The position numbers and the translations under genes were made by a program. Shown piece by piece: positions 34,491-41,897 of a stretch of DNA of 64,000 bases; position 1 is the first letter of the stretch, and the number at the start of each line of letters is the position of its first letter. Below the pieces are notes generated by a model. That model saw only the letters and a list, made by a program, of their open reading frames with translations. It did no database searches and had not been told where the DNA came from. This DNA comes from Streptomyces finlayi (GTDB taxonomy: Bacteria > Actinomycetota > Actinomycetes > Streptomycetales > Streptomycetaceae), in the NCBI RefSeq assembly GCF_014216315.1, contig NZ_CP045702.1:496001-560000 (forward strand). Direction: 5' to 3'.

Positions 34491-35019
34491 GTGGATGCGG
34501 ATTCCGGGCGGCGGCAGGATTAGGCGGTCCGTCCGGATTGACGGTGACCGTAAGCGAGTAAGGACGGCCGGAACAAGCCATGTCCGGCCTGCCGGAATGC
34601 GGGAATCAATTCCGGCACGGATTTACGGTCACACTCCGTGGATTACGGATCTTCGCATTCCGTGCGGCGGACGGAATGCCCGTCGGGAGGGCCACCACAC
34701 ACCGTCACGGATATGATCCCGCTCACCTGCCGACCACCATCTCGCCCATAAGCAGGGCATGTTCTGGCAAACACGCCAATACGGACACACCCCGCCCGCG
34801 GGGCGCGACGGACTCTCGAAAAGATGGCGCCCAAATCGGTTACATTGCCAGCATTTCAGACGATTCTCCCCGCCCAGGCCGTGCGGGTCGCGCCGGCAGA
34901 GGTGCCGCGTGCAACGACGACCTCGCGGCAAGATGATTGCCTGAGGAACCAATGTCGTATCGTCACATCCGTGCCCTCGTCGGCGAGCAGCGCCGACGCC
35001 AGACACTTCAGGAGCCACC
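34491..35019. other. Long intergenic region between the riboswitch and the phosphatase gene
   Basis: About 530 nt, less GC-rich than its surroundings. It contains two perfect inverted repeats, GCCGGAAT/ATTCCGGC (34591-34598 and 34609-34616) and GCATTCCGT/ACGGAATGC (34655-34663 and 34671-34679). They lie where the promoter and 5' part of the riboswitch transcript would be. No supportable gene. The last ~70 nt should hold the phosphatase promoter. Confidence 0.4.
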
Positions 35020-35832
35020 GTGACGCAGCAGCTGCCGCAGGTCCCGCCGTCGCACACTGAGCTGACCGGTGTCCGCAACTTCCGTGACGTCGGGGGCCTG
35101 CCGACCGCGGACGGCCGCCGGGTGCGGTTCGGGCGGCTCTACCGCAGTGGTCACCTGGCGCACGCCACCGAGCAGGACGCGGCGTTCCTCAACGGACTCG
35201 GGCTGCACACGATCTTCGACTTCCGCAACGCCGCCGACCGCAAGCTCGACGGCCACGACGTGGAGCTGGCAGGCGTGCGCAACGTCAGCATCCCGCTGTC
35301 CGACCCGGCCGACGGCGCCGAGTTCTGGCGCCTGGTCCGGGACGGCAACATCGAGCAGCTGCGCTCGATCCTGGCGGACGGCAAGGGGGCGGACCGCATG
35401 ATCGCCTCGTACCGCTCGATCATCAGGGACCGCACGGGCGAGCACAGCCGGATCCTGCACGCCCTGGCCGAGGACAGTGTCCCCGCCCTGATGCACTGCG
35501 CCGCGGGCAAGGACCGGGCGGGACTCTCCATAGCGGTGTCGCTGCTCGCCGTCGGTGTGGAGCGCGAGGCCATCGAGGCGGACTACCTGATGTCGAACGA
35601 CGCCCACCGCCGGTACAAGGTGAAGCGCAGCGACACCTCGGCGACCGGGATGTCCGACGAGGTCATGGAGCTTCTGAACCCGCTCTTCGGTGCACGTGCC
35701 GAGTATCTGGCGGCGGCCTTCAGCACCATCGAGGAGACCTGGGGCGGCACCGAGCGTTACCTCGGCGAGGGGCTGAAGCTCTCCCCGGAGACGCGTGACC
35801 TGCTGCGGGAGCGCCTCACCGAGGAGGCCTGA
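35020..35832 (+). CDS. Tyrosine-protein phosphatase (Tyr/Ser, DSP-like)
   Basis: A 270-residue cytosolic phosphatase. The active-site loop HCAAGKDRAG (Cx5R, Cys and Arg present, with the KDR triad of the MptpB/LipA type) is near residue 170. The N-terminal signature is GVRNFRDVGGLPT at ~16-28. Family members dephosphorylate Tyr and often phosphoinositides. The GTG start at 35020 has AGGAG 5 nt upstream. It is divergent from the riboswitch-controlled peptidase and convergent with the small DUF6126 gene. Possible targets are unknown. Confidence 0.92.
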   Translation: MTQQLPQVPPSHTELTGVRNFRDVGGLPTADGRRVRFGRLYRSGHLAHATEQDAAFLNGLGLHTIFDFRNAADRKLDGHDVELAGVRNVSIPLSDPADGAEFWRLVRDGNIEQLRSILADGKGADRMIASYRSIIRDRTGEHSRILHALAEDSVPALMHCAAGKDRAGLSIAVSLLAVGVEREAIEADYLMSNDAHRRYKVKRSDTSATGMSDEVMELLNPLFGARAEYLAAAFSTIEETWGGTERYLGEGLKLSPETRDLLRERLTEEA

Positions 35833-35845
35833 CCACTCCGCGGCG

Positions 35846-36019
35846 TCAGCGCTTGCCCGCCACCTCGAACAGCAGGTAGAGGAAGGCCGCGAAGACGTGT
35901 CCGGCGACCAGATAGGCGACCAGCCTGATCACCACGCCACGCGGGAACTTCCTCTCCTGTGTCTCGTAGCCCTTCCGGGACCTCGGGCTGAGCGGATCGT
36001 AGTGCTCTGAATCGGACAT
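35846..36019 (-). CDS. DUF6126-family small membrane protein
   Basis: A 57-residue protein with the sequence start MSDSEHYDPLSPRSRKGYET, a basic stretch QERKFPRGVVIRL and one membrane helix (VAYLVAGHVFAAFLYLLFEV) ending in AGKR. DUF6126 proteins are nearly always encoded beside an XRE-cupin regulator, as here, where the regulator ends 65 nt upstream. It closes the hopanoid locus. S. coelicolor is recalled to have a similar small gene at the same place. Orientation: charged N-terminus inside is likely. Function is unknown. Confidence 0.85.
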   Translation of the reverse strand: MSDSEHYDPLSPRSRKGYETQERKFPRGVVIRLVAYLVAGHVFAAFLYLLFEVAGKR

Positions 36020-36084
36020 GACAGTCCTCTTTCTGGTGTCGGGGTCAGCCGTCCGGCCTCGGAGTCAGCCGTTGGCGCCGGTGA

Positions 36085-36693
36085 TCAGCGGTGGTGTGGT
36101 CCGCTGCCCAGGCAGAGCTCGGCGACCGGGCTCTGCAGCAGGGTATGGAGGAAGAGCAGCTCGGCGCCGCCGCGGTCGGCGGCGGCGATCCGGTGCGGGG
36201 TCAGCGAATCGAAGTGCGCGCTGTCACCGGCTTCCAGGTCGTGCTCGGATTCGCCGAGGACGACCCGCAGCCGCCCTTCCAGGACGTACAGCCATTCCTC
36301 GCCGGGGTGGACGCGCACCAGATCGCCCTGTGTGCCGTACGGCACCTGGACGCGGAGCGCCTGCATGGCCCGGCCGGAGCCACCGGCCCGGCGGTACATC
36401 CAGCCGTCCGCCTCGGCGCCGGTGAACGGGCCGCCGCGGACGATCGCGTCACGTTGGGCCGGCGCCTCGCCGAGGAGCTCGGAAACCGTCGTACCGTAGA
36501 CGCGGGCGAGTCCCAGCAGCATGGGCAGCGAGGGCTGCCTGCGGCCGGTTTCGAGCCGGGAGAGATGGGCGGGCGAGAGCCCGGCCCGCTGGGCGGCGGT
36601 CTCCAGGGTGAGGCCACGGCCGCGGCGCAGGTCGCGCAGGCGCGGAGCGACCCCGGGGAGTTCGCCGGCCGCCCCTCCGTCAGGAGGATTCAT
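36085..36693 (-). CDS. XRE-family regulator with C-terminal cupin
   Basis: A 202-residue regulator (215 if it starts at ATG 36732). The helix-turn-helix at ~18-72 reads RLRDLRRGRGLTLETAAQRAGLSPAHLSRLETGRRQ (quoted in two parts: LETAAQRAG, LSPAHLSRLE). The cupin at ~115-190 has PGEEWLYVLEGRLRVVLG and GDSAHFDSLTPHRI. Such proteins sense small ligands. Two palindromes, 36713-36729 and 36733-36749, overlap the upstream start and are likely operators for it. It lies 31 nt after hpnO and before DUF6126. The true start decides whether those palindromes are in the leader or partly in the coding region. Confidence 0.88.
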   Translation of the reverse strand: MNPPDGGAAGELPGVAPRLRDLRRGRGLTLETAAQRAGLSPAHLSRLETGRRQPSLPMLLGLARVYGTTVSELLGEAPAQRDAIVRGGPFTGAEADGWMYRRAGGSGRAMQALRVQVPYGTQGDLVRVHPGEEWLYVLEGRLRVVLGESEHDLEAGDSAHFDSLTPHRIAAADRGGAELLFLHTLLQSPVAELCLGSGPHHR

Positions 36694-36712
36694 GCCTCCA
36701 TTGGGCCAGGAA

Positions 36713-36749
36713 TTTTCCTCGGAGGCAAACATTTTGCCTCCGAGGCAAA
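36713..36749. promoter_or_regulatory. Twin palindromic operators before the XRE-cupin gene
   Basis: TTTGCCTCCGAGGCAAA (36733-36749) is a perfect 8+1+8 palindrome. TTTTCCTCGGAGGCAAA (36713-36729) is the same with one mismatch. Their centres are 20 bp apart, about two helical turns, so two dimers could bind the same DNA face. They fill the 31-nt gap after hpnO. Confidence 0.7.
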
Positions 36750-36763
36750 CCCGGGCTCTTCGA

Positions 36764-38161
36764 TCAACGGTGGGCGACGGCCTGCTTCACCAGGGTTCTG
36801 CCGAAGTCCCACATCAGCCCGCCCCCGCTGTGCGCGTCGTCCATCACCGCCGTGAAGGCGCTCACGAACCGCTCCACCTCCGGCTCACCGATGACCAGCG
36901 GCGGGATCAGCTTGATCACTTCGAGGTGGTCTCCGGACACCTGGGTGAGGATCCGGTGCTTCTGCAGCAGGGGCACCACGACCATCTGCGCGAAGAGTCC
37001 CTTGCGGGCCGCCTGCAGCATGGTCCAGCGGCTGCGCAGTTTCAGTGAGGACGGCCGTCCGAACTCGATGCCGATCATCAGTCCGCGTCCGCGCACCTCG
37101 TGCAGCAGCTCGTAGCGGCCGACGAGCGCGGCCAGCCGCTCACGGAGCGCATCGCCCGTGCGACGGGCGTTCGCCACCGTCTCCTCGTCCTCCATCACCG
37201 CGAGGACGGCGAGCCCGGCCGCCATGGCCTGTGCGTTGGAGCCGAAGCTCGCCGAGTGGACGAGCACGCGGTCCATGGAGGAGTAGACCCGCTTGAAGAT
37301 CCAGTCCTTGCCGAGGGTCGCCCCGACGGGCACATAGCCGCCGGAGAGCGCCTTGGCGACACAGACGAGGTCGGGTTCGACGCCTTCCTCGTGCTGGTAC
37401 GCGTAGAAGTCCCCGGTCCTGCCGAGGCCCGTCTGCACCTCGTCCACGATGAGCAGCGCCTTGTGCCGGTGCAGCAGCTCCTGTGCGGCGCGCAGGAAGC
37501 CGGGGGGTGAGGCGTGCACGCCCTTGCCCTGGACGGGCTCGACGACGAGCCCTGCCACGTCGCCGCGCTTCAGTTCGCGCCGCAGTGCGTCCAGATCCCC
37601 GAGCCCGATCGCGGTGTCCGGCAGCAGCGGGGCGAAGCCGTCCCGGAAGCCCGCCTCCCCGTTGACCGAGAGGGAACCGGTGGTCAGACCGTGGAACGCG
37701 TGCGTGCAGTACAGGACCCTGGGCTTCCCGGTGGCGTACCGGGCGAACTTGAGGGCCGTCTCGACGGCCTCCGTACCGCTGTTGCCGAAGAACACCCGGT
37801 CCAGATGCGGGCTGTGGGCGAGCAGCTTCTCGGCGAGCAGACCGGGCAGTGGCTGGCAGTCGAAGCGGGTGAGGTCGGCCAGTGAGGCGTCCAGGACGTC
37901 GTGCAGCGCCTTGCGCACGACGGGGTGGTGCCTGCCGAGCCCCATCACCCCGAATCCGGCGAGCATGTCGAGGTAGTCGTTGCCTTCCGCGTCCCAGAAG
38001 TACGCGCCCTCGGCCCGTTCGTAGACCTTGTCGAAGCCGATGGTGCGGAGCATCCGCGGCAGCTGGTGGTTGAGGTGCCTGGTGTGCAGCTCGTAGCGCT
38101 CGCCGCCGCGTTCGGCGAGGAGCCGGGTCAGATCGAAGCCCTCGGGCGCGTCGTCCTTCAT
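36764..38161 (-). CDS. hpnO: Class III aminotransferase of hopanoid biosynthesis (HpnO)
   Basis: A 465-residue PLP aminotransferase that in this context converts the ribosyl/formyl hopane intermediate to aminobacteriohopanetriol. Features are FFGNSGTEAVETALKFAR near 125, LLIVDEVQTGLGRTG near 245, and the PLP lysine in CVAKALSGGYVPVGA near 285. The start ATG 38161 overlaps dxs by 4 nt. HpnO is distinguished from ornithine/GABA transaminases mainly by its hopanoid neighbours. Normal length, no defects seen. Confidence 0.9.
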   Translation of the reverse strand: MKDDAPEGFDLTRLLAERGGERYELHTRHLNHQLPRMLRTIGFDKVYERAEGAYFWDAEGNDYLDMLAGFGVMGLGRHHPVVRKALHDVLDASLADLTRFDCQPLPGLLAEKLLAHSPHLDRVFFGNSGTEAVETALKFARYATGKPRVLYCTHAFHGLTTGSLSVNGEAGFRDGFAPLLPDTAIGLGDLDALRRELKRGDVAGLVVEPVQGKGVHASPPGFLRAAQELLHRHKALLIVDEVQTGLGRTGDFYAYQHEEGVEPDLVCVAKALSGGYVPVGATLGKDWIFKRVYSSMDRVLVHSASFGSNAQAMAAGLAVLAVMEDEETVANARRTGDALRERLAALVGRYELLHEVRGRGLMIGIEFGRPSSLKLRSRWTMLQAARKGLFAQMVVVPLLQKHRILTQVSGDHLEVIKLIPPLVIGEPEVERFVSAFTAVMDDAHSGGGLMWDFGRTLVKQAVAHR

Positions 38162-40068
38162 ACCCCGCTCTCCTTCGGTGCCGGCCGCCGCGCCTTCGCC
38201 GGCCGTGCGGCGAAGAAGGCACTGATCTGTCCGGCGATCTCCACCGGGGTGAGCCCGATGTCGGCGAGCACCTCGCCACGTTCGGCATGGGCGAGGAACT
38301 GCTCCGGAATGCCGAACGTCCGCAGCGGTACGTCGATCCCGGCGTCGCGCATCGCCAGCCCGACGGCCCAGCCGACGCCGCCGCTGCGGCTGTTGTCCTC
38401 CACCACGGCCACCAACCGGTGGCCCGCGGCGAGCGGTGCGAGCCGCTCGTCCACCGGCTTCACCCAGCGCGGGTCGACCACCGTGCAGCGGATGCCGGCT
38501 CCGGCGAGCAGGTCGGCGGTCCGGAGACAGACCTGGGCGAGCGCACCGACCGCGACGAGCAGGACCTCGGGGGCCTCGGCGCGGTGCAGGACGTCCATGC
38601 CGCCGATCCTCCCGATGGCCGGGACCGGCTCGCCCACGCGCTCCTTGGGAAACCTCAGCACGGTCGGTGCGTCGTCCACGTCGACGGCTTCGCGCAGTTG
38701 CGCGCGGAGCTGGCCGGCGTCGCGCGGGGCGGCGATCCGCAGCCCTGGGACCACCTGGAGCACCGACATGTCCCACATGCCGTTGTGGGAGGGGCCGTCG
38801 GTCCCGGTGACTCCTGCCCGGTCGAGGACGAAGGTCACACCGCACCGGTGCAGGGCGACGTCCATCAGCAGCTGGTCGAAGGCCCGGTTGAGGAAGGTCG
38901 CGTAGACGGCGACGACCGGGTGGAGCCCGCCGGTGGCCAGGCCCGCAGCCGAGACGGCCGCGTGCTGCTCGGCGATCCCCACGTCCCAGACGCGGCCGGG
39001 GAAGGCCTCGGCGAACCTGGTGAGTCCGACGGGGTGCAGCATGGCCGCGGTGATGGCGACGACATCGGGCCGCTCGGCCCCGATCGCCGCGATCTCGTCA
39101 CCGAAGACGGAGGTCCAGGAAGGGCCGGCGGGGACGACGAGCGGTTCGCAGGTGAGCGGGTCCATCACGCCGACGGTGTGGAAGCGGTCGGTGTCGTCAC
39201 AGAGCGCGGGCGGGTAGCCCCGCCCCTTCTCGGTGATGCAGTGCACGAGCACCGGCCCGTGGAAACGCTTCGCGCGCCGCAGCGCGGACTCGACGGCGGC
39301 GGTGTCGTGTCCGTCGACCGGGCCGACGTACTTCAGGCCCAGGTCCTCGAACATGCCCTGCGGGGCGAAGGTGTCCTTGAACCCCTTCTTGGCGCCGTGC
39401 AGTGAACCGTAGAGCGGTGGCCCGATGACGGGGGTCTGCTGGAGGAACTCCTTGCCCCAGGCCAGGAAGCGCTCGTAGCCGTCGGTCGTACGGAGGGTGG
39501 CGAGGTGGTCCGCCATCCCGCCGATGGTCGGGGCGTACGAGCGCTCGTTGTCGTTCACCACGATGATCAGCGGGCGGTCCCCGGCGGCCGCGATGTTGTT
39601 CAGCGCCTCCCAGGCCATTCCGCCGGTGAGTGCGCCGTCGCCGATGACCGCGACGACATGGTGAGGCCGCCCCAGCACCTCGTTGGCCTTGGCCAGACCG
39701 TCGGCCCAGCCGAGGACGGTGGAGGCGTGGGAGTTCTCGATGACGTCGTGCTCGGACTCCTCGCGGGACGGGTAGCCGGACAGACCGCCTTTTCCGCGCA
39801 GCTTGGCGAAGTCCTGGCGCCCGGTGAGGAGCTTGTGCACGTAACTCTGGTGCCCGGTGTCCCACAGGATGCGGTCCACCGGTGAGTCGAAGACCCGGTG
39901 CAGGGCGACGGTGAGCTCCACCACTCCGAGGTTGGGTCCGAGGTGGCCACCAGTCCTGGACACCGCGCCGACCAGGAACGCCCTGATCTCGGCGGCGAGT
40001 TCGTCGAGTTCGGGTCCGCTCAGTGCCTTGAGATCCTGTGGCCCCTTGATGGTTTCCAGAAGCGTCAC
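38158..40068 (-). CDS. dxs: 1-deoxy-D-xylulose-5-phosphate synthase
   Basis: The first enzyme of the MEP isoprenoid pathway, condensing pyruvate and glyceraldehyde-3-phosphate in a TPP-dependent reaction. It is 636 residues, full length. The TPP motif is GDGALTGGMAWEALNN near 145. WDTGHQSYVHKLLTGR carries the catalytic His, and DVGIAEQHAAVSAAGLA the Glu of the Pyr domain. The GTG start at 40068 gives the normal N-terminus. Being inside the hopanoid operon, it probably supplies extra precursor; another housekeeping dxs is expected elsewhere in the genome. It overlaps hpnO by 4 nt. Confidence 0.95.
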   Translation of the reverse strand: MTLLETIKGPQDLKALSGPELDELAAEIRAFLVGAVSRTGGHLGPNLGVVELTVALHRVFDSPVDRILWDTGHQSYVHKLLTGRQDFAKLRGKGGLSGYPSREESEHDVIENSHASTVLGWADGLAKANEVLGRPHHVVAVIGDGALTGGMAWEALNNIAAAGDRPLIIVVNDNERSYAPTIGGMADHLATLRTTDGYERFLAWGKEFLQQTPVIGPPLYGSLHGAKKGFKDTFAPQGMFEDLGLKYVGPVDGHDTAAVESALRRAKRFHGPVLVHCITEKGRGYPPALCDDTDRFHTVGVMDPLTCEPLVVPAGPSWTSVFGDEIAAIGAERPDVVAITAAMLHPVGLTRFAEAFPGRVWDVGIAEQHAAVSAAGLATGGLHPVVAVYATFLNRAFDQLLMDVALHRCGVTFVLDRAGVTGTDGPSHNGMWDMSVLQVVPGLRIAAPRDAGQLRAQLREAVDVDDAPTVLRFPKERVGEPVPAIGRIGGMDVLHRAEAPEVLLVAVGALAQVCLRTADLLAGAGIRCTVVDPRWVKPVDERLAPLAAGHRLVAVVEDNSRSGGVGWAVGLAMRDAGIDVPLRTFGIPEQFLAHAERGEVLADIGLTPVEIAGQISAFFAARPAKARRPAPKESGV

Positions 40069-40217
40069 GCTCGGGCCCCTCTCTGGTCCGGTTTTCAGCT
40101 CATGGTCGGGCCGCCGCCGGCCCGGCCCGGAAGCGCCGCGAGGGGCGGCGCCTCACGAGCGGGCGTGCCGCCGGCGCGAGGAGATCCAGTGCGACTGGTT
40201 CTCCAGGGGTCAAGGCG

Positions 40218-41237
40218 TCACCTGTTGCCGCCGATGGTCTCCCGTGCGGCGCGCAGGGACTCCTTCAGCGATCCCATGGTGGCGAGGACGGCAGTGGGCT
40301 CGTAACCGCAGTGCGCCATGCAGTTGGCGCAGCGCGGGTCCTTGCCCCGTCCGTACTTGTCCCAGTCGGTCTCGTCGACGAGTTCCCGGTACGTCGGCAC
40401 GTACCCGTCGCTCATCAGATAGCAGGGGCGCTGCCAGCCGAAGAGCGAGTAGTTCGGGATCGCCCACGCCGTGCACGGGAAGTCGGCCTTGCCCTCCAGG
40501 AAGTCCAGGAAGAGCGGCGAGTGGTTGAGGCGCCAGCGGGCCCGGTTGCCGCCCGCGAACGCCTTCTTGAACAGCTCCCGGGTCTGTTCGACCCCGAGGA
40601 AGTGCTCCTGGTCGGGGGCCTTCTCGTAGGCGTAGGCGGGCGAGATCATCATCTCGTCGACCTTGAGGTCGTCATTGAGGTAGTTGAGGACCTCGATGAT
40701 GGTCTGCGGGGTGTCGGTGTTGAAGAAGGTCGAGTTGGTGGTGACCCGGAAGCCGCGGCGCTTCGCTTCCTTCATGGCCGCCACCGCCTCGTCGAAGACG
40801 CCTTCCTTGGCAACGGACTCGTCATGCCGCTCGCGCAGTCCGTCGATGTGCACGGCGAAGGCGAAGTACGGTGAGGGGGTGAACTTGTCGAGCTTCTTGC
40901 GCATCAGCATCGCGTTGGTGCAGAGGAAGACGTACTTCTTCTTCGCCACCAACTGCCGCACGATCTCATCGATCTGAGGGTGCATCAGAGGCTCGCCGCC
41001 GGCGATGGACACCATCGGTGCGCCGGATTCGAGCACTGCGCCGACGGCCTGGGCCACCGGCATGCGCTGTTTGAGCACGCCGGCCGGATGCTGGATCTTT
41101 CCGCAGCCCTCGCACGCCAGATTGCAGGCGAACAGGGGCTCCAGCTCGACGATCAGCGGGAACTTGTCCCGTTTGCGGAGCTTTTGTTCGATGAGATACG
41201 TCGCAACCTTGATGGACTGACGGAGCGGCATGGCCAT
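40218..41237 (-). CDS. hpnH: Adenosyl-hopene transferase HpnH (radical SAM)
   Basis: A 339-residue radical SAM enzyme that adds the 5'-deoxyadenosyl group to diploptene, the first step of side-chain formation. CNLACEGCGKIQHP near 42-50 is the Cx3Cx2C cluster site, with GGEPLMHPQIDEIV and SPYFAFAVHIDGL following. The C-terminal DPRCANCMAHCGYEPTA carries further cysteines. ATG 41237 follows an exceptionally strong AGGAGGTGA ribosome site that lies in the end of hpnG; ATG 41231 is also in frame. About 150 nt without a gene separate it from dxs. Confidence 0.94.
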   Translation of the reverse strand: MAMPLRQSIKVATYLIEQKLRKRDKFPLIVELEPLFACNLACEGCGKIQHPAGVLKQRMPVAQAVGAVLESGAPMVSIAGGEPLMHPQIDEIVRQLVAKKKYVFLCTNAMLMRKKLDKFTPSPYFAFAVHIDGLRERHDESVAKEGVFDEAVAAMKEAKRRGFRVTTNSTFFNTDTPQTIIEVLNYLNDDLKVDEMMISPAYAYEKAPDQEHFLGVEQTRELFKKAFAGGNRARWRLNHSPLFLDFLEGKADFPCTAWAIPNYSLFGWQRPCYLMSDGYVPTYRELVDETDWDKYGRGKDPRCANCMAHCGYEPTAVLATMGSLKESLRAARETIGGNR

Positions 41238-41243
41238 CTGGGC

Positions 41244-41897
41244 TCACCTCCTGGGGAGCAGCAAAGATCGGTGCCATTCATGGAAAGCCGGCAGGACAGC
41301 ACGAAGAACACGGAAGGCCGATATTCCACCGCGAACCGTGCCGATGCGGACGAGCTCGTGCTCCGGAGCGTCCACGACCACCCGTACGGCCGCAACCGGA
41401 CGCGGACCTTCGCGCCGGGCGGTACGCAGCGTGGCGGCGGACTCCATGTCCACCGCGATGGCTCCGGTGGACCTCAACTCGGCCCGCTCGGGTCCGCGTA
41501 CGACATGGTCGGACCCGGTCAGCGGGCCGGTGTGGACGGTGCGGCCGGGCAGCGACCTGGCCAGGGCGTCGACGAGGACGTCCGTACCGGCACAGACCGT
41601 GCTGCCACCGGCGTCCCGGGTCTCCTCGGCCACCACCAGGTCACCGGGATGCATACCGGGTGCCAGGCCGGCACAGAAGCCCGCGGCGATGACCGCGGCC
41701 CCGGCGTCCCGTTCCCGGCCCAGCGCGCGCCCCACGGCCGCCTCGGCCGCCCTGGGGCCCATCCCGGTCCTGATCACCGTCACGGGGCCACAGGCCCCGC
41801 CGCCCCTGCCGCTGCGCAGGGCGAGGTGCTCGATGGAGAGCGCGCAGGCGATCAGGAGCGGGTGCGTGGGGCCCGCCGGCTCCTTCGTATGGCCCAT
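41244..41897 (-). CDS. hpnG: Hopanoid-associated phosphorylase/nucleosidase (HpnG)
   Basis: A 217-residue PNP/UDP-phosphorylase-fold enzyme that removes adenine from adenosylhopane to give ribosylhopane. The nucleoside-binding Met-Glu is in AIAVDMESAATLRT near 150, with GPVTVIRTGMGPRAAEAAVG near the N-terminus and GTDVLVDALA in the middle. ATG 41897 shares its A with the shc stop (TGATG), a tight coupling. It is shorter than many proteobacterial HpnG proteins but contains the core. Confidence 0.85.
   Translation of the reverse strand: MGHTKEPAGPTHPLLIACALSIEHLALRSGRGGGACGPVTVIRTGMGPRAAEAAVGRALGRERDAGAAVIAAGFCAGLAPGMHPGDLVVAEETRDAGGSTVCAGTDVLVDALARSLPGRTVHTGPLTGSDHVVRGPERAELRSTGAIAVDMESAATLRTARREGPRPVAAVRVVVDAPEHELVRIGTVRGGISAFRVLRAVLPAFHEWHRSLLLPRR

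Noticed and set aside
34629..35078. Cys-rich minus-strand frame of 149 codons in the long intergenic region
   Set aside because: Composition is not protein-like, it overlaps the phosphatase start, and there is no ribosome site.
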